DNA of 24,608 nt from Chara braunii (Eukaryota; Streptophyta; Charophyceae; Charales; Characeae): positions 673,241 to 697,848 of the forward strand of contig BFEA01000654.1 in assembly GCA_003427395.1 (NCBI GenBank), read 5' to 3'. This document shows positions 10,846-21,741 of the stretch, in pieces. The notes under the pieces were generated by a model. That model was not told the DNA's origin and ran no database searches. It worked only from the letters and a program-made list of their open reading frames with translations. The position numbers and the translations under genes are program-made. Position 1 is the stretch's first letter. Each line of letters begins with the position of its first letter.

Positions 10846-11153
10846 CTGTTTTNTTTTTGGTCAAGGTCTGTATGTGCCAAGTTTGATGTTTGTTGGGTTC
10901 CTGGAGATGGTTGTTTTGGGCAGTGCTGAAAATTGTGAAAACCGACTAATTGAAATGTTGGTGAAATTTCATGAAAGTGTACTTTTGGCTTGCTGTTTTA
11001 TATGTTTTTATTTTATTTTTTTCGTTTTTTTTTTTACAATATGTTAGTAAGAAGTGCACTCTACAAAATAGTGTAAAGTATGGTTAAAATGACCCTTTGG
11101 TTTTCTAACGTTTCTTATAAATGACGGTGAAAATTGGGGAGTCGGTTAACCTT
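10738..11153. mobile_element. ~416-bp insertion in copy A with GGTTAAC-type inverted ends
   Basis: Copy B reads straight through this position (about 20018-20030). The left end has GGTTAACAGGTACC...TTTTCACC; the reverse complement of the right end has GGTTAACCGACTCC...TTTTCACC, an imperfect inverted repeat of ~28 bp. CTTGAGTG (10730-10737) and CTTTCGTG (11154-11161) could be an 8-bp TSD with two mismatches. Inside are a 30-base T-run (10814-10843) and the window's only ambiguous base (N at 10853), a weak spot of the assembly. The superfamily is uncertain. Confidence 0.5.
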
Positions 11154-12384
11154 CTTTCGTGAAGTGGTACCTAACGCACCTTCGTTACCTTAAGAAAAAC
11201 GATGAAAAATATATATTAGATATACGTGCAGTGGAAAAAAACCGTAGTTTCAAGGAAAGCCCCATGCCCAACGAATGGCCTCAATTTACACCTTGCCCAC
11301 ACTTCTTACACTAAACAAATTCAAGCGCAAAGATAGCGAGCCGTACTCGTAAAAAAAAAATCCATCGGTCCCAAGTTGGTGCTAACGGGTCCTAAATGGC
11401 CCCAGATAGTCCCATGCTACTGACCACCGTACTGGATGGTCCCAATTATTGAAACCGCTCATGCCACACTCCCTAAGAAAAATAAAGGTGGTCCTGGATG
11501 TCAAAACTGTAAGTGTCGTAAATCCCAAAGAATACCGCGTCGCCTGCTTGCGTCCCAACTGGTCCTACTAGCCTGTGCACTGCATCAAATGCCCCACCGC
11601 AGAAAATAAAAAACATGACGTATGCATTCCAACTCATTCATGAGTACCGCACAATACAGTACACCATACGCATCACGAAACATGTTCCAAGATTGTCAAC
11701 CACAACCTGCCGTATTCCTCCTAAAAAAACATAATGCCGAGCAACATAGTTGAACCTCACCCTTGGAACCAACTCCCAGGTATGCATCAATGTCGGTCCC
11801 ATCATGATCCTTTGCTCAAAACAGTAAATACATCATCAGCACGTCCCCTAAAAAAAACGCTCCCCGTCGTCAAACGGACAGCATTCTCCCATCAAAAAAC
11901 GTTACCACCTTCGTACCATAAAAAAAGTAACACCTCCCCTCTTGGATTTAGCACCACCGACGTGCCGAGAATTCTGCTGCATAACCCTTTTAAACGGGGT
12001 GCAGTCTACCGCACGGTCACTCCAACACTCAGGGAAAATTCAAAGTTCACTGATCTGCAGCAAGATCAAAGGCCAATTGTGGTCGCACAACAGCCACATC
12101 CTTAGTGGGGCAGTTTCCTTAGCTGCCCTACTTATATTTTATTTTATTACCTCAGCTGTCTTCGAATTTCACGGGATAGTTGAGGTCTTGGCATTTTTAA
12201 ATCTGATTTTCTTTTATTTTTCTGATAAGAGGTTGAAAAGATACAACCCCTTTCAGTTTGATGCATCCAGCCCCATTTTACCTTTAATTTTTTCAGGCGC
12301 CCCCTAAACACGGGAGTTTGACAGTTACCTCAGAGGCTATACCTTGTGAGGATAAGTGTTCGCACGAGAATGTCCCCCATTTAA

Positions 12385-13055
12385 ACCACCACTACCTCTC
12401 AGTCTGTTTTTGCCGACCTTTATTTTCACTGTGCACCGAGTTTTGTCGAGTCTGGGGTACGTTGTTGTTTTTTTTTACTCTCTGAAAACGGAAAAAAAAA
12501 CACGGCCAGACTTTCAAAAAATGACACACTCACAACCACAAAAAAGAAAAAGAAAAAAAACGAACACCCCTCTGGACGTGATATAAGGTAGATACCTGCC
12601 CCAAAGTTGTTGTCCCAGTATGCCCCCAGTGAGGGTTTTATGGTAGGGGCGTAAGGTAAAAAAAAAAAAAAAAAAAAAATTGAATCTGAACTCAGGGCGA
12701 GAACTTGAAAGCGGGCTTATACATTTCGCAAAGTTGTAGTGTCGGCATGTCCTTCTTCACAAAGTGTCAGCAGCTCGTGGACTATGCCTTGTCTCCCTGG
12801 CATGGGGAGGGGGAGGGGGGGGGGAACAGCAACGACAACATGAAACTAGTCACAATCATAGTTAGATACTTTCTTGTGAGTATTGGTGTGAGCAAAACTT
12901 CGTGCACGACCTTCCTGGACTTGGTCTTTTATTTTTCGAAGAGGCGCACAAGGTCCAACTACCTAGCCCCCACCGAACCCCGAAAAGTTAAAAGTGGAAA
13001 AACAGTCAGTTCAAGTTTCCCCATTTTTCCCAACACTGATGAAGGTAGTGGTGGT
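12385..13055. mobile_element. 671-bp TTAA-flanked (piggyBac-like) miniature element
   Basis: The left end is ACCACCACTACCT and the right end is AGGTAGTGGTGGT, a perfect 13-bp inverted repeat. TTAA borders both ends (12381-12384 and 13056-13059). In copy B the same place (about 21208-21216) reads CGTTTAACTAG with a single TTAA, an empty site. TTAA targeting with a TTAA duplication is the hallmark of piggyBac transposases. The inside includes an A-run (12658-12679) and a run of Gs (12804-12824). No transposase is encoded. The family call rests on the TSD and ends; other TTAA-using elements are not excluded. Confidence 0.65.
12804..12824 (+). other. G-run, potential G-quadruplex
   Basis: The tract is GGGG-A-GGGGG-A followed by about ten Gs. 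It has enough G blocks for an intramolecular quadruplex; formation is inference. Homopolymer length may be wrong in the assembly. Confidence 0.5.
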
Positions 13056-13062
13056 TTAACAA

Positions 13063-13086
13063 AATAATAATAATAATAATAATAAT
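13063..13086. repeat. (AAT)n microsatellite
   Basis: About eight tandem AAT triplets immediately right of the TTAA-flanked element, not found at the matching place in copy B. Confidence 0.9.
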
Positions 13087-13196
13087 TAAACCCAACCACT
13101 ACGCGCTGGACCCTTACCTTAGCCAGGTTCATGTTGTTGAACCAAACAGCCTTCCACTCATTTTCCTCTGACGGAGAGGGCAATTGGCAAGTTGTG

Positions 13197-13667
13197 GAGA
13201 GAAGGTTAACAACAGTCGTATTTTTCATCACCACTTCAGGACACCCTTTACCACTTCAGGATGCAGCCTGCCTAAAAAGGTGGTTTTCAGGGTCTTCGGA
13301 CCTTTCACCACTTCAGGACCATTCAAGTCTGAAAATCTTGAATGATCCTGAAGTGGTGAAAGTTCCGAAGACCCTGAAAACCACCTGTTTAGGCAGGCTG
13401 CATCCTCAAGTGGTGAAGGGTGGTTTCATGGTCTTCGGACCTTTCACCACTTCAGAACCATTCATGATTTTCAGACTGCCCAAAACTCTCACTTGTCCAC
13501 TTCAGGACACCCTTCACCACTTCAGGATGCAGCCTACCTAAACAGGTGGTTTTCAGGGTCTTAAGACCTTTCGCCACTTCAGGACCATTCAGGATTTTCA
13601 GATTGCCCAAAACTCTCACTTCAAAATTTTCATTCCTGAATTTTCAGCTACCCGATAACCGCTTGTG
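13197..13667. mobile_element. 471-bp foldback-type insertion with 8-bp TSD
   Basis: It is flanked by AAGTTGTG on both sides (13189-13196 and 13668-13675); copy B lacks it. Its left half is a long hairpin: arms 13241-13327 and 13337-13423 (about 87 bases each, highly similar) around a 9-base loop. The arm unit (CACTTCAGGA..., GGGTCTTCGGACC) then recurs in direct orientation at about 13425-13497 and 13499-13619. The extreme ends (GGTTAACA... and the complement of ...GATAACC) resemble the GGTTAAC ends of 10738-11153. A 136-codon frame here is an accident of the repeats. Confidence 0.65.
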
Positions 13668-14135
13668 AAGTTGTGAGAAGTAAGTCCTCCTCCTTCCAAC
13701 TCTCCTCGTTCCTCTCTCTCTCTCAAAGTTTCCCAGCTCCCTACTTCTCACACGCACCGACACCAACCATAAGATCGACGATCCTATGATCACAAAAATT
13801 TGTGCCTAAAGGAAGGAAGTCGGGGGCGTGGTCACTCACAACCTTTGGTTGTGTTCTCACGAGGCACCACTGCCTCGTTTCTTCCTATTCCCTTTTTTTT
13901 CTTTCTCCTTTTTTTTTTTAATCTTTTTTTTTTTTTTTTCCCCTCTTCTTCCTCGCACCGTTGGCCGCTCATAACAGTCCCTCCCCGTTTTCTCACCTTC
14001 AATACCCAACAACGTCCTTGAAACGGAAAGGACCGAAGAAAAGAAAAAAATAAAATAGAATAAACCTACTTGAAAGTTCCTCGTTGCAACTGTCGGGGCT
14101 GAACCATCCGCAAGAATATAGAAAAATAATGCCAC

Positions 14136-14831
14136 TAGGGTAACCTGCGCTCGGCCGTTCGGGCCGAACGCGGAAAAAAAAAATAAATAAATAAAAAATA
14201 ATAATAATAAAAAAAAAAAATCAAACAAATCTAAAAAAAAGATATGTTATAGAGACAAATAAATGAAACAAGATTTGTCTGAGCATTACATCCGAATTCC
14301 TTACCAAATTTGAAATAAAACAAATACTAATAATAAAAATAAATAAAAATAAAAAGAGAACTAAATCTAGTGAGTGCGCGAGCATGTTTTCAACACCGTC
14401 ATCTTTGGCGATTTTTCATTGTTTTTAGGCATAGTTAAATGCCCTGAAAATTTACAGATGTGTACTTCACATAATGCAAAACCCACTAAAAAAGTTTCAA
14501 AAAATAATAAAATTGTTTAGACCTCGAACTAAAGTGAAAACAAAAAGTAAAAAGTGAAACAATACGAGGGCGGGCACGTTTTGACACCGCCATCTTTGGC
14601 GATTTTTAATTCTTATTTGGCTCAGCCAAATAACTTGAAAATTTACAGGCATGTACCTCACGTCATAGAGAACTCACAGAAACAAATTCAGAAAAAAATA
14701 ATTATTTTTAGGCTCCGAAATATGTTTTGGAGGGGGCCAAACGTCGGGTTCGGACCCCGTCCGGGACCCCGAACGCCCGTACGTACGGAGATCTGCCCGG
14801 GGACCTCCGTACATACGGGCTGGTGACCCTG
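14136..14831 (-). mobile_element. 696-bp hAT-like element (CAGGGT sub-lineage) in copy A
   Basis: It begins TAGGGTAACCTGCGCTCGG and ends GGGCTGGTGACCCTG, with inverted ends AGGGT(A/C)ACC. The flanks AATGCCAC (14128-14135) and ACTGACAC (14832-14839) match at 6 of 8. Copy B has no insertion here. Read on the minus strand it follows 4815-5561: two direct units (CACCGTCATCTTTGGCG at 14394 and CACCGCCATCTTTGGCG at 14585, period 191), the shared core at 14235-14325, and GC-rich CGAAC-containing ends. No coding capacity. Confidence 0.75.
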
Positions 14832-15066
14832 ACTGACACAATATTTATCTTTTGTGAATTTGAAGGGAAGTGAAGGGGCGCTTGTTGACAATGGCGTCCC
14901 TCTACTTGCCAAAACAGGGGAGGGTTTGGAAAGGGGAACAAAAAAAAACGAACTTACAAAAAAACAGCTGACGTCATGAGAACGTCGTCCGTTTTTTCTC
15001 CTTAAGGGCACGTCATATGGCGTTTGTTCTTAGTTCGTAGTTTTTTTTTTTTTTTTTCTAACCGTC

Positions 15067-15190
15067 GGCACTAGGCCAGCGACCATCCACTCGAAGCCCG
15101 CACATGGGTTGTTGAAATACAGGCCCGAGTTCAATTCCAGATGGAATCGAACGTAAGAAAAATTATTTTTTTTCTTTTTTTTTTTTGTTT
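15067..15190 (+). repeat. tRNA-derived SINE-like segment in copy A
   Basis: GAGTTCAATTCC at 15127-15138 fits the pol III B box (GGTTCGANNCC). GGCACTAGGCCAGCGACC at 15067-15084 resembles an A box, 42 bases upstream. A T-rich stretch from about 15165 follows. The matching segment of copy B (22215-22343) has a better B box, GAGTTCGATTCC, at the same spacing. No full tRNA cloverleaf can be drawn. Either an old SINE relic or chance resemblance. Confidence 0.35.
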
Positions 15191-15526
15191 TGTTTGTGGG
15201 TCATCCTTGCATTGGGCCATGCTAATATCGGCGCGACCGATCTCGACCGCAGGATTCCGACGATCTCGTGGTCGAAATTGCTCACGCCAAAAGTGCTTTG
15301 GCCCTACGGGTCGCTCTATCAAAAAGAGTTAGCACCAGTAGAGCGTCTTCAGACTTGATCCCAATATCAGCAGCTCAAGAGTCTAATGTGTTTTAGTTAT
15401 TGGGCTAGCTCTTCAAGTTATGACACGAGTTAGACGAGCTGCCCCCCCCCCCTCAATAGGTCGTCTATTTATGGTGTAGTGAGTTCAACCCGCCCTTATT
15501 AGCCATCACGTCGGTTATCCATCCCC

Positions 15527-15584
15527 GGATCGAACGTGTGCCCATCCTAATGGGATAGAATGTAGGTGCCTTACCACTTTGGTA
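15527..15584 (-). promoter_or_regulatory. tRNA-like A-box/B-box pair, minus strand, copy A
   Basis: On the minus strand TACCAAAGTGGTAA (A-box-like, 15584 to 15571) is followed after 33 bases by ACGTTCGATCC (B-box-like, 15537 to 15527). Spacing and order match an internal pol III promoter. Copy B keeps both boxes with changes (22753-22741 and 22706-22696). The stems expected of a real tRNA are not present. Confidence 0.35.
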
Positions 15585-15987
15585 CGAGTTCGAGCTTCTG
15601 CAAGGACAATTTTTTGGGACAAGTGACTCTGAGTCTCCATGGCATTTGTGCCACGGTCGCACAAGCGACGTAACCAATATTTTTTTGCCATTTAAAACCC
15701 GCGATTTAGTATTTCAAAATGTCGTATGCCTTTGTGGGCTTCGCCAAACGTGGGGGGCCTGGTCAGTTACACCACCGATCCTCGTCGTCGTCCTTGCAGG
15801 CTGCAGGTGTCCGAACTTTAAATAAAATGTTATAGTTTTTATATCACAGGTCAAGTCTAAATAGACTTTGGAAGATACCCTAATCTCATCGAGTCTGATA
15901 ATTCAAACAAAATTTTATCATCAGTCGGACATTGCTCGACATTGAGAAACCCGAGCAGATACCCTTATAAGGGTTTCTACTCTAACA

Positions 15988-18290
15988 AGGTTTTCAAATC
16001 CCATTGAATGACGTCCCTGTTGTTCATATATAAATTATCATAAAAAATAAGGATTCCTATGAAATTTTCATGTGAGAGCAACGACCATAATATACAATCA
16101 TTCAAACAATTGTCCGGAATTAAGTCGGAACTTACCACCAACAAAACAACATTTTTACATAACAATAAAATTGAATTCACCATCATAAAAATCTATTTTT
16201 TTGGTAATAAAACTTGGATTTTTTTTCAAATTTAATTTATGGAAGTCTGCATTATGACGTTTTTTCTAAATAGTTTTCGCATCGCCATACTGGCGACCGC
16301 AAAAGAAAATATTTTTGTCACTTTGAACAGCTAAATCCAAAATAAAATTATTTCGGTTGCTACCCGTGTGTCACCTGCGTAAAATCTAAGTGAGTCAGGA
16401 ACAACCTCTGACAAGAATTCTAATATATTAAGCTCTGAACGAACCATTCATAGAGAAGCGATTCATCCAAAGTTTTCGTTCAAGCTTTAATTTCATTTCA
16501 ACCACTATTATACCTGATGTTTCTGATTTTTTTTGTGATATATGTCGAGGAGTGGTGTAATCTACTTAAGGAGATAACATCTCAACATCAAGTCCCGCTT
16601 TGGATTCGAGCCTCACCACATTCCCGCTGATTCCAGCGTTATGACCTCATTAATCTCTAACACATAAAGTAGGACATCCCCACCCCACAGAACCGAGGTT
16701 AGCTGGACCCCGACCATGTAGGTAAGGTGACCATGCTTGACACGAGGTTATGTTGTCACTCCCCCCCTCATGACAAACAGTAGAGGAAAACAATATCTCG
16801 CTATGGACCAGGAGCATAGCTCCGACGTGAGCCTCACTACCGCCTACAAAGCTTACAATTTCATCATAAAATTATCATAATATGACAGTAAGCTCACAAA
16901 CAATTTTAATCAGAAATATTCAACAACAACAATACAATTCACAACAAAAGATCTCATATGGAATTTCATAATAATCGATAATCATTCCCCAATCATAGCG
17001 AGGGTTCATTCATGCCAGTAAAAACAATGAACTTGGGAAAACAGCTCAGTAAAATCTCATATAGAATTAATAGTCGAGTAATAATAACCTTAAATTCAAT
17101 AAATAATGACAACCAAATGAACTCTGAAGAACCTGAGTGTAAATCATAAAATTTATGAGACTAAGAAATAATATGTAAAAAAAAAAAAAAAACGGAACCC
17201 AAGATCGTTTTAATCGCTCAATCTCTCCTACATGCGCTAGAAAAGTACATCACTAATAAATTTATCTTCCTTCTTAGCTGGAAAAAAAAAACCACATTAT
17301 TTCAATCTACACAAAATTTTATTTTCACGTCTATTTATAATCATTTTTTCAATATCACGATTAAGACGTCTGCAAAATCTCATCTTATAGCCCCACATAC
17401 CACTATTTATGCACCTCAGGGGTTTGTAATGCCCCAAGTTTTTCTCCATGTTGGTCTTCTAATTCGAACATTCGCCTTGCTTTCATGTTCTTAAATTCAT
17501 ATTCGAAGGGGTCGGAATGTTTGCACGAGTTTCACTCTGGACATTTAGTAATTATTCAATATCATTGGCTTGATTTTCCTTCCGACAAGTCTCTTGACCC
17601 CCTTGAGTTAAGCCAAGCGCAAGCCTCACAAACTTACTGACCTTGGAAGGCCGTTCTAATTGAATGGACGCATTTTGTTCCTCACCATTTATTCGCACTA
17701 GCTTCTTCTTGCCCCTAATTTTCTTTTTTTTGGGTGATTCTGTAAACTTGGCAATCATTAATCTCTCCAATTCGGTCCAAGTCATAAAAGCTCGTGAAAA
17801 ACAATTTGGCGTGAGATTTCAACTCTTCGATGACAAAGTTTAGTATAAAAAGGAACTTATGATGTTCTGCCCAAAGCAACAACATTCTTAAGTTATGAAA
17901 GGTATGCCGAAACACGAGAATCTCGGTGTTTTTGAACAGGGAAAACATGTACTCGAATGCTCCCTTCAGCATCGTACCATTTTGCAAAAGACACAAAATA
18001 TTATCAATAGCCGAATCTAACTATTTAAGATGAAACCTTGTCAAAATATCAAACTCAAAACCCAAAACCTTAATATTTCAATGCCTTAAAATTCATAAAA
18101 TATGCGCAAAGGATTATTACTACCTTTACTTTCAAAAAATTAAAAAATAAATGGTTAAATTAATAGAGGATTATACTCATACATAGCAATATATATATAT
18201 GTATATGTATAATCATTGTATCATACACAATAGTAAAATCATTTATAGTTATTCATTCGACGTTCGTCGATCAAAATTACATCACATTAG
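15988..18290. other. ~2.3-kb spacer between the two large copies
   Basis: This AT-rich stretch is not repeated elsewhere in the window. At 16560-16860 there is a more GC-balanced block, with CGCTGGAATCAGCG and GGCTCGAATCC on the minus strand, a hairpin and a B-box-like word. The only coding hint is the weak minus-strand frame near 17552-17810. If the flanking copies are LTRs, this would be the internal domain, but no TGG-type primer-binding site or polypurine tract is visible next to either copy. Confidence 0.5.
17552..17809 (-). pseudogene. possible degraded gag-like fragment
   Basis: The minus-strand frame contains NCFSRAFMTWTELERLMIAK, which resembles the segment of Ty3/gypsy Gag proteins in which a 'W..L.....TW..L...F' pattern occurs. 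The next ~60 residues are Lys-rich and not recognisable. There is no zinc knuckle, protease or reverse transcriptase nearby. Overlapping minus-strand codons at 17715-17996 form another frame, with no recognised motif. This may be chance; a profile search is needed to decide. Confidence 0.2.
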
Positions 18291-19332
18291 TGTCGTTCTG
18301 CTAAGGACAATGGTAGGTAGGCGTTATCCTCGGCAACGGTCTCAGCTGTCGAGCGCATTAGTTCCCTCCTTTTTCGAAAAAGACAAGAGTCCTCCCGACC
18401 ATATTACGCAAAAGTTTAATAAAACAATCCAAAAAACAACTTGGGAACAACGTGAAGGTAAACCCACGAACCATCGAGACAAATGAGGTTTCATCGCCCC
18501 TTCGCTGCTATAGCAAGGTATGTCATTTTTACTCCCCGCGGTATCCTACGACATAATAGGTTTCTGCGGGTCGAAACTTACCTTCCCTAAATGTTGTCAC
18601 CATCCTTAGGGGCGTATCACTACCGATATACTGACCCATGTACGAAAGTTTTTAAATGCAATCGCATAGGTAGGTCAGTCGAGGGTGTTTGCTCGTTTCA
18701 CCGTAGTTTAGGTACAAGTGGTTGGAACGCCATATGAACCTGGATGTCGTCCGCTCCCTAGGGCACTGATCTCCTAGGCACGAAGTATACGTTCCTAGAC
18801 TAGGACGGTCTCAACCGAACATGAAACCCATAAGTATCATAGTCTTTTAGACGCACAACTTAGAGAGAAAGGATTGTCATGATCAAACATAACTATACCG
18901 AAAGAAATCGACCATTAGTCGCTTAGAAAACACATCAACATGCGCTGAAATAATAAATAAAAGAACCCAAATAACAAATAATAAAACTAATAACCCAAGA
19001 CAAAAAAGTAAAAACCCAACCACCTTAGATCGAACTCGATTAAAGAAAAAACATATCGAGCCGCCAATGCGGAGTTGACTTCGACAATAAACTCGATACG
19101 GCCGACAAGGCAGTCGGACAACCTCAGTTTTGACATGATGAGACGCGCTGCCAAAGTAATTTATTTTAGTCTACCACCGACCTAAGATTATGTACGCACA
19201 CACCCGTCTTCATACATATTTTATGATAGACTTTTTTGCGGATGATTCTTGATCAGATACATTACTTGAAGTGTTGTATGTCCCACCCTCTAGCTAGAAG
19301 TGCTCTGGGGGTACTCCTCCCTGCCCGAGCAC

Positions 19333-19365
19333 AAAGCTCCGAGCACAAAGCTCCGATCACAGAAG
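19333..19365 (+). repeat. short tandem duplication in copy B
   Basis: The ~14-base word CGAGCACAAAGCTC occurs twice in a row, followed by a partial third copy (CGATCACA). Copy A has a single diverged version (CCAAGCGCAAAACTCG). Confidence 0.7.
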
Positions 19366-20810
19366 TAGCGTCATCTCCACCGAATCGGCTGAGTACAAGA
19401 TCGTAGAACGATTCAGTCTGAGTCCATAACAAGGCCGACTCCTAAAGCAACGAGCCCCCGCCTCAGATCCTTCTTAGAGCGATAATGCGTCTACCACAAG
19501 TAAATTTCAATTGTTCTCATTTTTTTTAAGTTCAAGATAACTTAGATGAAAAAAAAAACAGTGGAGTTGGGGGGCGGAAAAACATTTGGACATGTATAAA
19601 CAAATAAGGTCATCCGGGATGAAAATAGTAACCTTGGGATAAAGGCTAAACCAATTTTGTTTTTTTTTAGTTGAATCAAATTCCTTTGAGAGTGCCCCAC
19701 TAAATTAACTTTTTCCGAAACACAATTTTTTTTGACAAACAGACATGTGAAAAGTAGAAAGAAAAATATATTTTTTTCACCAATCCAAAGTACGCACAAT
19801 AAATCTCTTTTGCAAGCATCCTTCTACCTTCCTACACACTAAAAAAACTAAAAACAAGTCCAACAATCCTACTCCCGTTAGATCCCCACTTTTCACATAC
19901 ATGACCGCCCATCATCCATCCTGCCTTTTCCGTTTTAATCTTCAATGAAAAACGAGGTTGAACAAAGTATGGGTTCACGCAATTGTGAAGGAATATTGAG
20001 TCACTAAATAACCTTGAGTGAAGCAGTGACGAACGAATCATAACTCTCTCAAGAAAGCCAAGGGAAACAAATATATACACGTCGTTGAAAAAAACCGTAG
20101 TCTCAGGGTAAGTCCCGTGCCCAACCAATAGCTTCAATCTACCCCTTGTCCACACGTATGACACGAAACAAATTCAAGAGTGAAGACAGTAAGCCGTACA
20201 CGTTAAAAAAATAAAACATTGGTCCCACGTCAGTGCCAACTGGTCCCAAATGGCCCCAGATGGTCCCACACTATCAACCATCGCACTGGATGGTCCCAAT
20301 TATCGAAACCACTCACTCCACCCTTCCCAAGTAAAATAAAGGCGGTCCCGAATTTCAAAATTGTGAGTGTCGTGAATCCCAAAGGACACTACGTCACTTG
20401 TTTGCTTTCCTACTGGTCTTGCTGGCCCGCTCACTGCATCACGTGGGCTGCCGACCGCACCCTTTCAGATTCCTAAAAAAAAAATATAATGTCGCGAAGT
20501 GTAACCGAATCTCCCCCTTGGAACCAAGTCTCAAGTGTGCACTAATGTCGATATCACCATGATCCCTTGCTCAAAACAACAAATATTACATCAGCACGTG
20601 TTCTAAAAAAGATTCTTCCCCGCCATAAGATGAGCAACATTCTTCCACCGAAAAGTATCATCGTTGTCGTACCATAAAAACGATAACACTTCCCCTCCAA
20701 AATTTAGCACCACCGACGTACCGAGAATTCGGCAGCGTAACCCCTCTAAACGGGGTGCGACTTGCCACACGATTACTCCGACACTTATGCAAAATCACAG
20801 GCTCATAGCG

Positions 20811-20857
20811 AGCCTTTGATCTTGCCGAACCCTTGATTTGCAGCAAGATCAAAGGCT
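20811..20857. repeat. 15-bp perfect hairpin specific to copy B
   Basis: AGCCTTTGATCTTGC (20811-20825) and GCAAGATCAAAGGCT (20843-20857) are exact reverse complements around a 17-base loop. Copy A has the right arm at about 12060-12074 but lacks the left arm, so the left arm was probably added by a local template switch. Confidence 0.7.
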
Positions 20858-20952
20858 AATTGTGGTCACACGGATATTTTTCTTAACTACCGTACTTTTA
20901 TTATTTTTTTTTTTACCTCAACTATTTTGGAATTTCACGAGATAGTTTAGCT

Positions 20953-20953
<1 letters not shown>

Positions 20954-20991
<38 letters not shown>
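20954..20991 (+). repeat. 38-base T homopolymer
   Basis: An uninterrupted T-run inside copy B; its length in the assembly is unreliable. Confidence 0.9.
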
Positions 20992-20995
<4 letters not shown>

Positions 20996-21741
20996 CGAGT
21001 TGACAAGATACAAACCCTTTCAGTTTTATGCATCTGGTCCTTTTTCCAAGGCTGATACGTCAAGGAAAGGGTTGAACTTAGCCTTTCCTCTCCTAACCTT
21101 TAATTTTTTAGGCTCCCCCTAAAAACGAGAGTCTGACAGTTACCTCTTGTAGTTTCTGCCAGTGGTTGCATTTTGTGAGGATCAGTGTCCTCACGAGAAT
21201 GCCCCTCGTTTAACTAGAAAACAAACAAAAGAAAAAAACAAAATAAAATACTAAAACTAAACCCCAACTACGACACACTTGACCCTTACCTTAGCTAGGT
21301 TTATTTTGTTAAACCCAACAACCTTCCCTCATTTTCCTCTGCCCTCCCTTGAAAACAGGGAGGAAAATTGGCAAACCTCTATTTCTCTCTCAACATCCCC
21401 AACTCCATTCTTCCCACGAGCACGGACACCGGTCATAGGATCGACGGTCCTACGTCATAAAAAATTGTGTCTGAAGAACGAAGTGGGGGGCATGGTCACA
21501 CACAACCCAAAAGTTTGTGTTCTCACGAGGCAAGACTGACTCGTTTCCTCCTATTCCCTTTTTTTTTTTTCTAATATCTTTTTTTTTTTTTTTACCCTTC
21601 TTCCTCACAGCATTGGCTGCTTGTAACTGTCTCTCCCCGTTTCCTCACCTTCAGTGCCCAACAACGTCCTTGAAACGAGGAGAACAAAAGAAAAAAATAT
21701 AAAAAATGTACCTACTTGAAAGCTCCTCGTTGCAACTGTTC

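Larger units (their letters stand above)
9020..15987. repeat. copy A of a ~4.7-kb non-coding repeat unit
   Basis: From about 9020 to 15987 the sequence is collinear with 18291-23206. Examples: 9341-9400 with 18641-18700 (TTAAATGCAATCGCATAGGTAGGTC shared), 11369-11460 with 20220-20310 (repeated TGGTCCCA words), 15080-15150 with 22228-22300, and 15918-15980 with 23138-23200. Copy A has four insertions absent from copy B (10738-11153, 12385-13055, 13197-13667, 14136-14831). Without them and their TSDs it is ~4.68 kb. No long frame is shared by the two copies, so the unit appears non-coding. Ends are approximate: TGGTGATC at left, CTCTAACA at right. Confidence 0.75.

Noticed and set aside
11734-12307. 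120-codon plus-strand frames in copy A
   Set aside because: The matching region of copy B (about 20490-20880) has stops and indels; no motif is visible.
13034-13046. CTGATGAAGG as a hammerhead ribozyme core
   Set aside because: No GAAA partner and no flanking stems are found at a suitable distance.
13857-14228. Phe/Leu/Lys-rich frames on both strands
   Set aside because: They are produced by A/T and pyrimidine runs and cross the boundary of the 14136-14831 insertion.
15918-15992. Helitron 3' end at the right edge of the copies (hairpin followed by CTAA in copy A)
   Set aside because: Copy B has no CTRR motif after the hairpin, and no TC start between A and T is evident at the left edges.
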